This document shows positions 20,093 to 29,700 of a stretch of DNA of 57,500 nucleotides, piece after piece. Origin of the DNA: Prorocentrum cordatum (lineage: Eukaryota > Sar > Dinophyceae > Prorocentrales > Prorocentraceae). Below the pieces are notes generated by a model. That model was not told the DNA's origin and searched no databases. It was given only the letters and a program-made list of their open reading frames with translations. A program made the position numbers and the translations under genes. The stretch is from positions 41,101 through 98,600 of the forward strand of contig CAUYUJ010021677.1 of NCBI GenBank assembly GCA_963575745.1, read 5' to 3'. How positions within the stretch are numbered: the stretch's first letter is position 1; each line of letters begins with the position of its first letter.

Positions 20093-20710
20093 ACCCGAGT
20101 GCACTCTTGCCGCGCAGCGGGCCAGGCACGGCCCCCACGTCGTCGTCCGTGAGCCGGGGCAGCGGCTCAGATGAGCCACGTCCCTCTCGAAGGGGTGGAG
20201 GGAGCCCGTCGCCCGCACGCCCGGGGGCGACCCAGAGACTGACCCCCAGTCGTGCAGCATCGTCTGCAGCGCTCCGTGCCCCAAAACGGGGCGTCCTCCT
20301 CCTCCTCCTCCTCCTCCTCCTCCTCCTCCTCCTCCTCCTCCTCCTCCTCCTCCTCCTCCTCCTCCTCGGGACACCCCCTGGGCAAGGTCCGCGACCGTGG
20401 CCCCTCGGGGCCCTCTTCTGGAGAACCCGAGAGCCAGGCTGGCCCCGCTGGCGAAAGCCAACTCCGAAAAAATCCTTTCCAGCTCCACTTGACGGCGGCG
20501 GCGTCGGCGGCCGTGTGCGACAGCACTCGGTATTGCAAACATGTATAGGCCTGACTCCGCTTTTCAGGGTTCTGGAGGCCCTCTGAAAGGTCACAGAGCG
20601 AATTCACAGAGACGCGGTTTTTCCCCACCCACGCCAGCCTGTCCCAGACCCCGGAAGAGTCGGTGAGCATTCTCACCGCAACGAGAACGAGAGGGGAGGG
20701 GGTGGAACGA
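20093..20710 (-). pseudogene. LINE E ORF2 linker and start of RT
   Basis: GVWDRLAWVGKNRVSVNSL and LSHTAADAAA match LINE B GVWDGLEWEGEDGATVNSL and LTHTAADAAA. RPVLGHGALQTML matches PVVGHEALQEML, and EPLPRLTDDDVGAV-KSALG matches EPLLQITDADVKAV-KTALG. A GGA array of about 74 bp lies between VADLAQGVSR and RPVLGH. The linker lies between endonuclease and RT; its function is unknown. Confidence 0.85.
20294..20367 (+). repeat. CCT microsatellite inside LINE E linker
   Basis: About 24 perfect CCT triplets (GGA in LINE orientation). LINE B has only two residues (DL) at the homologous place, so this is an expansion or insertion after or during spread of the copy. Confidence 0.95.
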
Positions 20711-20934
20711 GAGGGGGGGGTGAAACGAGAGTGGGAGAGGCGAGGGGGAGGAGCGAGAGGGGAAGTGTGAGGAACGAGAGGAGAGGCCGATAGGGGTGCG
20801 ACTGGCGAGCGGGAGGGGGGGGCACGCAGACCTTCCTCCTCAGCCGGAGAAGTGGCATCACTGATGCGAGACCAGACTGGGCCGCAAGCAAGCACCGGGA
20901 ACACAAACACACACACACACAGCGACCGAGGACA
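20690..20934. other. GA-rich stretch, no gene
   Basis: GAGAGGGG-type imperfect repeats at 20690-20800, then (AC)n at about 20905-20920. No recognised feature upstream of the LINE E remnant. Confidence 0.5.
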
Positions 20935-21140
20935 ACGATGCTTAAAACGCGGTGGCGCCTAGAACGAAAAACCAAACACGAAATCGAATGTATAAAACAA
21001 ACGTTTAGAACGAAACCGGTGCCAAACGCAAACGAACCCGAAACGAAGCACAGCGGAACAAAACGAAACCAACACCGAAACGAAGCACAACGGAACGAAA
21101 ACGAAAAACGAAACGAGCAACAAAGCACGGGCAAAAACCA
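20935..21140 (+). repeat. AACGAA-rich degenerate repeat
   Basis: Many AACGAA and CGAAAC words. CCGAAACGAAGCACAGCGG (about 21047) is followed by a near copy (about 21077). Adenine-rich and unlike the rest of the window. Confidence 0.75.
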
Positions 21141-21307
21141 AGCTCAACATCGTTGTGCCCGGTACATACACAGTTTTAGCGGTCGTGTCCTCGCGCGCAG
21201 CGTCGAGGCAGAGAAGGTAGCTGAACGGGCCGGTGCGCGCGCGGGGGGGGGGGCATTCAGAGCGTGCGGGGCCCATGTTGGGTCAACCAACCATCCCCAT
21301 CTGGGGG

Positions 21308-21377
21308 CACACACACACACACACAAACGCACAGACGCGAACACACACACAAGCAATCACATACACACAAACACACA

Positions 21378-21414
<37 letters not shown>

Positions 21415-21510
21415 GCACGCACGCACGCACAGACAGACACACAGATACACACACGCACACCTACATGCACACACACACACACGCACACACACACACACAC
21501 GGACGCCCAC
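21308..21510 (+). repeat. CA dinucleotide microsatellite
   Basis: (CA)n with GCACGCAC and ACAGACAG interruptions, followed by an AT-rich tail with TATACATAC words to about 21640. Frames give Thr-His or Cys-Val repeats. Confidence 0.95.
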
Positions 21511-21794
21511 ACACAACTATATATACATAGATACGACCTATACATACAGCTATGTTTGTGTATGCACATGCATATATAAGCATTCGTGCACGGCATCTAT
21601 CCATGTATAAGTACAGTATGTATACACGAGTGTATGTACACACGCGGTTACATCTATGCATCGAAAAAAAGATATGCATAAAGCTAATAACAACAAACAA
21701 GACAGAGATGGGGAGGCAGGGCGGAAGAGAGGGAGAGAGAAAGAGATAGAGAGAGATATAACAAAACAAACAAACACCTAAGACAAAATAAAGG
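21511..21794. other. AT-rich spacer, no gene
   Basis: Tail of the CA repeat with tetranucleotide-like ATAC words, ending in GAGAGA and AACAAACAAAC runs. No gene recognised. Confidence 0.6.
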
Positions 21795-22035
21795 GAACAT
21801 GAGGAGATGGAGGAGGAGGACGAGGAGGGGGAGGAGGAGAAGGAGGAGGAGGCGGAGGAGGAGAAGGAGGAGGAGGAGGACGACGACGACGGGGAGGAGG
21901 AGTGGAGGAGGAGTGGAGGAGGAGGAGGACGAGGAGGAACGGGAGGAGAAGGGGGAGGAGGAGGGACAAGGACGAGGAGGAGGGGACGAGGCTGAGGACG
22001 AGAACGAGGAGGAGGAGGAGGAGGAGGAGGACGAG

Positions 22036-22068
<33 letters not shown>

Positions 22069-22076
22069 GGAGAGAG
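21795..22076 (+). repeat. GGA microsatellite ending in a GA run
   Basis: GGA with GAC and GAA variants, then pure GA at about 22035-22062. Confidence 0.95.
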
Positions 22077-22249
22077 AGAACAACAACCAAAAAGAGGGAG
22101 AGGCTACGCTTGCCGTGCAACCGCGTGCCCGTCTTTCCCCCCCGTATCCAGGAAGAGCTGGGCGGGAGGATGGAGGAGGGACCGACTGAGGGGCAGAGGA
22201 AGGGGGAGGGATGTGAGGAGGAACGGGGGATGAGGGGAGCCCAGACCCC

Positions 22250-22440
22250 CTCGCGTTGTGAAAAAAATCACGACAAACAGTCTTGCAATAATTTCGGCCT
22301 CCTGGGGCCCTCACGGGGCCTGAGAACCGTCAAAAACGACTCAGGAGGAAAAACCGGTCACAGGGAAGGGGTCCAGACCTCTGGGGGTCGCCGCTCTGAT
22401 AAAATCACGACGTCGGGGGTCTGGGGGGAGTGGGGAGAAA
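22250..22440. repeat. Dispersed repeat R2, candidate
   Basis: AAAACC-GG-CA-GGGAAGGGGTCCAGACCTC followed by GCCGCTCTGAT resembles 25374-25430 (AAAACCACG-CATGAAAGGGGTCAGGACCTCGGGAG, then CCAGCCCTGAT). GAAAAAAATCACGAC (22260) and ATAAAATCACGACG (22398) give internal repetition. Boundaries unclear. Confidence 0.5.
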
Positions 22441-22844
22441 TGAGGGAGGAAGACACGCTTCCTCATAGAGGTACTCCTGGCTGATGCAATTGAGGTTTGC
22501 ATCTGTGGGAGGAACCGTCCACTTGCCGCCCTCCATCGGCACCGCGGGCTCACCGAGGAGCACCTGAGCTGACACCACTACATGAGAAGGCGCGGACAGG
22601 AATCAGGATCGAAGTAAGCTACACGATGGTGCAAACGGCCGCATGCACATGAGCAGACTCTGTTGCGCAGAGGGGAATACTGAGAGGTTCCTGCAGGAAA
22701 CGCTGGGAGAACAACCAGGATAAAAAAACAGGGGACAAGAGGACGACGCCCGCGACGGCAACGCTGCTGACGACGGCGCCGAGGCCCGCGCAGACGGCGG
22801 CGACGACGCCGACCCCGACGATGGCACCGCCCGCTCCAGCGCAA
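22441..22844. other. Intergenic, no recognised gene
   Basis: No domain, RNA gene or element end recognised. GACGGCGG-type repetition near 22750-22830 leads into the GGA array. Confidence 0.5.
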
Positions 22845-23090
22845 TGAAGGAGGAGGAGGAGGAGGAGGAGGAGAGGAGGAGGAGGACGAGGAGGAGGAGG
22901 AGGAGGACGAGGAGGAGGAGGAGGAGGACGCGGAGGAGGAGGAGGACGCGGAGGAGGAGGAGGAGGAGAGGAGGAGGAGGAGGAGGAGGAGAGGAGGAGG
23001 AGGAGGAGGAGGAGGAGGAGGAGGGGAGGGGGGGGGGAGGGGGGAGGGGGGGGAGGAAGAGAAGGAGGAGGGCAACAGGACGAGGAGAAG
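22845..23090 (+). repeat. GGA/GGAC microsatellite
   Basis: GGA triplets with regularly spaced GAC interruptions in the first half and G-runs at the end. Confidence 0.95.
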
Positions 23091-23272
23091 GCGACGCGGG
23101 CCGAGGCACGCGGGTCCGCCGGCCGGCGGCCGGCGGGGCACAGGGGGGGCATGCGCGGGCGGGCTGGGACCCGTGGCGACCAGACCTCAGGAAAGGCGAC
23201 GGACTCGCAATTGCGGACAGCGAACACGTGACGAGGGTAGCGGCATCGGGACCTCTTCCTCCTCCGACCCTC

Positions 23273-23370
23273 TGACTACCTACCAGACCACCCCAACCGG
23301 ACCCGAAGATCCGAATTTCGGGTCTGGGGGGGGCGTCCACTCGTGTTTTTCCCATGTCTCTCCAACGATG
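23273..23370. mobile_element. MITE-like element, family II, copy 2, truncated
   Basis: TGACTACCTACCAGACCACC is identical to the left end at 5228. The inner CCGAATTTCGGGT and the CCATGT-type centre also correspond. The mirrored right arm is absent, so this is a one-armed fragment. Confidence 0.8.
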
Positions 23371-23790
23371 TGCAATTGCAGGATTTGCAGCAAGTTCCAC
23401 CCAATGCGGCGCAGCATCCAGAACTGCAGCAGGCTGTGGGAATTGCGTTTTGCTGTCCACCGTGTCCCTCAGGGAAGCTCGTCGTGGGTCGTGGGGTGGA
23501 GGAGGGGAGGGGGGGAAGAGGAACAACATCAGGAGCAGGACGAGCAGGAAGCACAGCAGCAGGCTGGGAGGTACGAGAGCCGACGACGGTGGTGAGGACG
23601 ACGGAGAACGGGCCGAGTCACGAAGCCGTGCGCTGACCTCGAATCCCCGCCGACTCACCACACGGTGCGTTGAAGAACAAATCCTGGATGCCCCGCGAGG
23701 AAAACGTGAGGCCCAACTGCAATGCGTCGGATCCACGTCGGGGTCGCTTCGAGTCTACATCGGGTTCACGTTGGACCTACGTTGGACTTA
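23371..23790. other. Intergenic, no recognised gene
   Basis: Short periodic Cys/Gln-like codons near 23370-23440 give no recognised protein. GTTGGACCTACGTTGGACTTA (23770-23790) is a small direct repeat next to the following MITE. Confidence 0.5.
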
Positions 23791-23973
23791 CAGTCATCGG
23801 CCTGACCTAAGGAACGATAAATAAGGGAAGCCCCTTTTTATCCCAAGGAATAACGCATAAGGAACGATAAATAACAATTAACGCATAAGGAACTGTAAAT
23901 AACGCATGCGAACCTAAGGAACGACCGAGCCCCCTTTTGAAAAGAAAGTGTTCCTTATTCAAGCCGCTCACTG
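23791..23973. mobile_element. MITE-like element, family V, copy 2
   Basis: Left end CAGTCATCGGCCTGACCTAAGG, right end mirrored as CCTTATTCAAGCCGCTCACTG with mismatches. TA lies at both flanks (23789-23790, 23974-23975). Internal ATAAGGAAC-G-TAAATAA occurs three times. Same design as 2431-2606, which also has CCCCTTTT. Confidence 0.75.
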
Positions 23974-24194
23974 TAGGTCGGGGCATCGCCGCGCGAACGT
24001 CGTCCCATGCCTGACGGGGGGGGCGAACGTGCGGACTCGACAGTACGACTCTTGCGCGCCGCGCGAGGTCTCCGGGATGGTCTTCGTAGGGTGTGGTCAC
24101 CGCACGGTGTGCCCCCCCCCCGAATCGGATCGTAACCCATGGATTCTGCGTGTCTGAACACGTGCAGTGCAATACAGATAAAAAGCTGAGAAAT
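23974..24194. other. Intergenic, no recognised gene
   Basis: No feature recognised. C-run at 24112-24120. Confidence 0.5.
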
Positions 24195-24530
24195 GAGGAG
24201 GGGGAAGAAGAGGCGAAGCAGGAGGAGGAGGGAGAGGAGGAGGAGGAGGGGGAGGAGGAGGAGGAGGAGGAGGAGGAGGAGAGGAGGGTGGAGGAGCAGA
24301 AGGAGGAGGAGGAGGAGGAGGAGGAGGGAGGAGGAGGAGGAGGAGGAGGAGGAGGAGGAGGAGGGAGGAGGAGGAGGAGGAGGAGGAGGAGGAGGAGGAG
24401 GAGCAGGAGAAGGGAGAAGAAGAGGGCTCCTCCTCCTCCTCCTCATCATCCTCCTCATCCTCCTCCTCCTTCTCCTCCTCCTCCTTCTCGATCCTCCTCC
24501 TCCTCCTCGATCCTCCTCCTTGTGAGATGC
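24195..24530. repeat. GGA array facing a TCC array
   Basis: GGA-type purine triplets to about 24424 switch at once to CTC/TCC triplets (24425-24530). The two halves are mutually complementary, a potential large hairpin. The same design occurs at 36040-36312. Confidence 0.93.
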
Positions 24531-24584
24531 TGGTCAGACTGTAGCGCGATGTCTGTAGTGTCCAATCCGTCTCCTCATCCTCCT

Positions 24585-24830
24585 TCTTCCTGGATCCTCC
24601 TCCTCCTCCTTCTTCCTCCCTTTCCTCCTTGTTCGATCCTCCTCCTTCCTTCCTCCTCCTTGCCTTCTTCCTTCATCCACCCCATGTTCCTCTTCGATTA
24701 CACCTCGTTCCTCGATACATATGCTGCTACCGCGCCTCCTCCTCCTGCTCCTCCTCCTCCTTCTCCTCCTCCTCTCTCCTCTCTCCTCCCTCCTCGAGCG
24801 TAGCCGTTGTTTTGATTCCTTTATCCGCCG
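24585..24830 (+). repeat. TCC-rich microsatellite, interrupted
   Basis: TCCTCCTTCT-type triplets with repeated TCGATCC interruptions, then CTCCTC blocks at 24733-24795. Confidence 0.85.
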
Positions 24831-25012
24831 CCGCCGCCGCTGCCGCCTCCGTCTTCTGTCTCTCTGCGGGGGGGAGGAGGACACGAGGGCGAAAGGAAGG
24901 GGGAGGAGGAGATTTTGTGAACATCCACGACAAGGGAGAATACGAACAACGGAGGGTCACAGATGAGAAGGAGGGAGGAGGGAAGGGGAAAAGGGAGGAG
25001 GGAGGAATGACA

Positions 25013-25230
25013 TCGGATCGGGGACTCGGATCGGATCGGAGTGTGCGTCGGGTCAGGCTGCATCGGCGATGAGCCGAACTCGGATCGGATCGGCTGCGCC
25101 AGGATGCACAACAGCGAAATGCAAGCTGACGCATCGGATCGTCGGGACATCGGAAGCGCGCCGGATCGGGATCGGGCCAGCCGAGACCGGCCTCGAAGCG
25201 GATCGAAGTGGGCCCTGGGACGGCGAACGA
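25013..25230 (+). repeat. CGGATCGGAT short-repeat cluster
   Basis: CGGATCGG words recur at about 25013, 25033, 25081, 25133 and 25160 within unique sequence. A similar ATCGG/GAATCG cluster lies at 35760-35960. Confidence 0.7.
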
Positions 25231-25550
25231 CCGGACGGGCAGGAACTGGCCCGGGGGTCGCAGAAGGCGTTCCTAAGGAGATGAGCTTTTCAGCCCAGGC
25301 GTTCTCGCCCGATTTCGGCCTCGGGGGGCCGCTTGTCGGGCCCAGGGGCTATCGAATAAGGGATCCGGGACGCAAAACCACGTACATGAAAGGGGTCAGG
25401 ACCTCGGGAGAACGCCAGCCCTGATTTCGGAACCGCCGTATGCTTGTTGATTTCCCAATTTGAGAGGATACGTTTTAAGGGCGCTTGCCTTGGGAGCATT
25501 CGGCGGCGCGTTTCCAACCGGGGGGGGGGGCCCCCCGTAAAGGCGCGCGA
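25231..25550. other. Intergenic, no recognised gene
   Basis: Holds the R2-like segment at 25374-25430. Nothing else recognised. Confidence 0.45.
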
Positions 25551-25600
25551 ACGCCCCAGGGGTCCGTTCCCGTTCCCGTTCCCGTTCCCGTTCCCGCCGC
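25551..25600 (-). repeat. GTTCCC repeat plus GAACGCCCCAGGGGTCC, inverted partner of the 33-kb units
   Basis: CGAACGCCCCAGGGGTCC followed by five GTTCCC units is the reverse complement of the ends of both tandem units at 33257-33750. It is a short dispersed copy of that unit's end. Confidence 0.8.
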
Positions 25601-25618
25601 CCGTGCCACTTTCAGAGG

Positions 25619-25751
25619 ATAGAAGGGGAGGAGGGAGGGAGGGAGAAGGGAGGAGGGAGGAGGAGGCAGGGAGGGACAGAGGGAGGGAGGAGGAGGGAGG
25701 AGGAGAGAGAAGGAGGGAGGGAGGGAGGAGGGAGGAGGAGAGAGAAGGAAT
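25619..25751 (+). repeat. GGA/GGGA tract at the 3' flank of LINE A
   Basis: Imperfect purine repeats abutting the 3' end of LINE A. In LINE orientation this is TCC, as at the 5' flank. Confidence 0.93.
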
Positions 25752-25844
25752 TTGACATCAACATCAAGGTAGAGAGCCAGCCCAGACAATTAGGGCAGGA
25801 CGGCTGGTCAAGCCAGCAAATACTAACACCTGAAGAGCGAGGAA

Positions 25845-25904
25845 AAGCAGCGGGCCACAGGGTCATCTCCAGCTGGCTGGAGGATACCCCGTGGCCCGCT
25901 GCTT
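25845..25904 (-). repeat. 3' UTR hairpin of LINE A
   Basis: AAGCAGCGGGCCAC pairs with GTGGCCCGCTGCTT, and CTCCAGC with GCTGGAG closer in, giving a long stem over 60 nt. It follows the stop codon at 25917 within 13 nt. In several LINE clades a 3' stem-loop is recognised by the RT; that role here is inferred. Confidence 0.85.
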
Positions 25905-25916
25905 CTCCCCCAGGCG

Positions 25917-26740
25917 TTAGTCCGAACTAGAGTCGCCCTCATCACGGTGCGCGAGCACCGAAATAAACGACGCCTCTCTGGCCTCACAGCGAGAAGAGGC
26001 CGGGGCACAGGGCAAACCAAGAAGGGGGGGAGGAGGAGGAGGAGAAGGAGGGCCCTGAAAAAGAAAACGAGAGGCTTCTTCGTCCGCCTCCCAGTCCTGC
26101 AAACCAGCGTGCTCGGACACAGTCGCTCCCCCCCCCGCTCCCCGCTCCACCCCGTCCCCACGGTCCTCGGCGGCGGTGGCGGGGCGCGGAGAGCCGTGCT
26201 CCTGCGCCGCGGCGGCACCTGCATCGGCTACCTGAAGGCCTCCTCCCTTCTGCGCCCACGGCCCTCTCTCAACCGAGACTCCTGGACGCTTAGGATGGAG
26301 GCCTTTACAAATCGGGTGCCAACTGTTGTACTTCTTTGATCTGGTCGGGCCGCTGCAAACATCCGCAAGGCCCGACGCACGACCATGAGACGAATAAGAA
26401 TAGCACTTGGTGCAGATCACCAAAGTCGAATTGTCTGAGCAGGCCAGCGTCAAACACCTGTGTCCCCGCGCCTCCAAAACCTGCGCCTCCATCCCTCGAA
26501 CAGGGGAGCACTTCGAGGAAGGAGGCGGGGGACCATGGGTGGAAAGACGGCTGACTTTTGCACACCTCGAACACTTCCAAAAGCCCGAGACGGAACCAAG
26601 CTCGACAATCTGGATGGGCTGCCAATCGCAAAGCACAGAGGAAACCACCTGGGGGGGGTCCGGCTGAATCCAGGCTAATTTGGGCCACAAAGGCATCAGC
26701 TTAGCAGACAACCACAGCCCTAGAAAACTTAATGTCGAGA
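25917..26740 (-). pseudogene. LINE A ORF2 C-terminal zinc domain, frameshifted
   Basis: This frame is open from about 26876 and offset by one base from ORF2. It reads LMPLWPKLAWIQPDPP, then FWKCSRCAKVSRLSTHG, and LVICTKCYSYSSHGRASGL with ADVCSGP, two CxxC-type zinc motifs like those ending LINE D. The tail is acidic and serine-rich and stops with DEGDSSSD. A +1 shift near 26735 would fuse it to ORF2. In LINE C the corresponding region is in frame with RNase H, so a single-base mutation in LINE A is the simplest view. A separate ORF3 or programmed shift is possible but unsupported. Confidence 0.75.
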
Positions 26741-29700
26741 TCAAGCCTGCACCTGTCCTCCTCCGACGGCTGTGGGTGCCCCAGGTACCCTTCCCCCGCA
26801 GAAGCACTTTTAGCTCCAACATCAGCGTGGTGGTTCCCAAAACGGCACATCTTGTCATGATTGTCGGTCCACTCATCCAAAGAGCGATGCGCTTTCACTT
26901 TGTTCAAAGAGCGGACCTTCCAGAAATCCGAAAGGAGGGAGAGGGAGAACCCGCTGTAGCTTCGCTTAGGTGAAAGCTGGTCAATCTGAGGGCGACCGAA
27001 GTGATCTTTGACCAGCTGTGCATCTGTATAAAAATCCGAAGGTCCTCCTGAGAAAAGTATGGCTTGACAAATAGCAGCAAACTCGCCCGCAGGGGCAGTC
27101 TGGGGGTAGCACGGGGGGACGGGACCGTAGAGCTTTCCCAAGAGGTCCCCCTGGTCGTCCACAGCCACAAAACACCAGCCTGCCCTGCTGAGCTCGCGAA
27201 CTATATGCTTACATGCGCTACCGTCTGTGAAAATATTGTTTGTGAAAGGAAATTGGCCTACATCCTGGGGAAGGTCCTCCCTGGCCCAGAAAGTACCAGA
27301 CGACTCGGCCGCGGGACCAGGAAAATAATCCCCAGGGTGGGCAAAAGCTCCAAAACAAGACCGAATCGAATTGGGCTCCTCCAGGGCCTTGCAAACAAGC
27401 TCGGGAGTAACAAGACTGGAACGGAGCTCGACAACCTCCTGGCACCTGCAGACCCAAAGTCGGTGGTGGAGCGTGTCGGGGGCAGAGCCGCAGAGGTGGC
27501 ACGTGGGGTCTATCTGGTAACCCAATCGCAATGCTTTTGCACGAGTCCACACTGCGTCCGTAGCAACAGCCCGAATACACCCTTTCTCGAGCGCTGAGTA
27601 TTTTTTGCGGCGGAGCTCGAACTTCACCACGTCAAAGCACAGACGATGAGGCACATCCCATTTAGCACCAGCTTCCCACTCGAGAACCCTGAAGACTGCC
27701 CCGCGGAGATGGTGCTTGACAAGCTGAGGGGACATGAGGGTCATGGAAAGCTCGATCCCCTTGTCAGTGACGAAAGTGGCGAAGTCCCTCATCGTCCACG
27801 AGATCCTCTCCAAGGACTTGCGCATGGCGGCCACAGGACCACCTACCGCCCTCCACGAGGGGGAATCCTGAAGAAAAACACCTTCCCACGCTTGCCTCAG
27901 CTCCCTGAAAGGAATCGAGCCTTCAAAGGCCCTGACCTGAGAGCACCAAACTTCCTTGTGCCACCGCAAGATCGGGGAAACGGCCCCAACCCAAGCAGGG
28001 TCGCCTTCGAGGTGGGAAAGCACCGTCAGGGAGCGTTGGCCAGCTGAAGGCTTTATAGTCCTGGCCGCCGCACGGCGGATGAGCATCAGCTCGTAGTCAG
28101 TAACCCCTCTAACCTCGCTGCCATACAGCAAGCCAGGGAGCGGTCCTGCAGTGAAAACTCGCAAAGTTCTCCTGGAACCAAGGGTCTTACGAAGTTTAGC
28201 CACACGGCCAGTGCGTTTGATGAAAAGACGTCTCCTAATCACAAGCTTTTTGTTACGACCCTGGGTCCGAGAACTCTTCCCCACCGTGTCGTCCACCCCA
28301 AGGTTAACAGCACTGGAAGTAATGGGACCCGTGAGCTCAACTCCCAGTTTGGCCTGAATGGCCCTGCCAAGCTTGGCCGAGGAACAAATCAGGCTGGATT
28401 TGTCAGCCGCCACCTGCGCACCAATGCCATCAACGATGGCAGCGTGGAGCTGGGGCGCGCCTTCCGTGATGGCGTCCACAACAAAATTGAAACTGCCGAC
28501 AGCACTGAGGCCAGAATCGTCGATGTAGAGCGCCAGTTGAGCACCCTGCCGTAACCTAACAGTATCGAGCGACTCCACCGCGTTAACCCTGATCAGGGTC
28601 GTGGCCAACGAACACCCCGCTATGATTCCAGAAGAAGCGTACCACGGACCGTCGATGCAGCCACCCAAGGAAAGAAACCTCGGGGCCCTGTAGGCCCGCA
28701 CAGCCAACTTGGCCATGGCAATAGGGAAACCCAGCCTTATACAACGACCGAGGAGTCGCTCGAGATCAATGAGCTCGTAGTATTTAAACATGTCCTGCAG
28801 GAGGGTAGCCGCATGTAAGGAGTGGGTTGCCCCACTCTCGCTGCGGACGCTTTGCCGCCAAACAACGTCTGAGGCCCCCTGGTACTTGCCCGCCGCAAAG
28901 TAGGGACGAGCGTGCGCCCCCTCCCAGCTCTCGGCAAGGCACCGCCGCGCTTCCCCCCAGATGCGGTAAGGACCCATGAAAATCCCGATAGGGCGGAACC
29001 CTCCAGTAGGTTTCCCCAGGAGCGCCAACACTGTGGCATCAAGCTGGAAAGGCAACATGCTGGAGATTTCCATGACCTGCATGATCCTACACAGCGCCGT
29101 GACCCCAGGAAGGGAAATCATACTGAAATGTTTCATGTGGAAACCGTCCACGCCCACCGCCGAATTCATCTTGTAGCTCCTCGAAATACGGACCAACTCG
29201 TTGGGGTCCAAAGGGGGGAGCTCAGGGGCAGGCAAGAAATCGGCGATAGGTCCCAACTCCCGCGGGGAGTCAAAAGCGCGCCATAAATGAATAAACTTGT
29301 TGCGTTCAGCCTCGAGAAGGGACCTGGGGTCACTGACCACACAGCCGTTGGACGAGAGAGTGGAAGTAGGTTTCCAGGGCTTGGGTTCAGAAGTGACCAT
29401 GTGAGCTCGCTTGGCCTCCTGATCGATGTTCTCTCTCAGCCAACTACGCCAGGAAGCTAAACTGCGGTCCCTAGCGCTGGCTTCTGCCTGCGCGACCACG
29501 TCGGAGAACGAGAGAGACAGATCGAGAACGTCCTGCTCGAGCTCTCCGCTCGAGTCCAAATCAGCACGGGTGATCATGGACTGCAAGGTGATAAGCAGCT
29601 CCTTATGGGCACCCAGATTCTCGACCACGAAAGGGGGAGGGTGAAAAATGTAGGACCTCAGGGCCCTCGCAAAATCAACTCCACCACTCTTGGCCTTTTG

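Larger units (their letters stand above)
16500..20710 (-). mobile_element. LINE E: decayed LINE split by nested insertions
   Basis: Minus-strand ORF2 fragments appear in correct order from 20710 to 16500 and match LINE B segment by segment: linker (20710-20093), RT motif 1 (19872-19740), RT (19045-18895), RT catalytic to thumb (17890-17045), C-terminal region (16850-16500). The gaps are filled by a 214-bp MITE, a roughly 640-bp composite, a 993-bp foldback and a 177-bp MITE. ORF1, endonuclease and the 5' end are not present. Not functional. Confidence 0.85.

Noticed and set aside
21308-21510. CRISPR-like regular repeats
   Set aside because: These are dinucleotide repeats without spacers, and the genome is eukaryotic.
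25551-25600. Telomere-like repeat (GTTCCC)
   Set aside because: Only five units, internal, and part of a repeat edge shared with 33257-33750.
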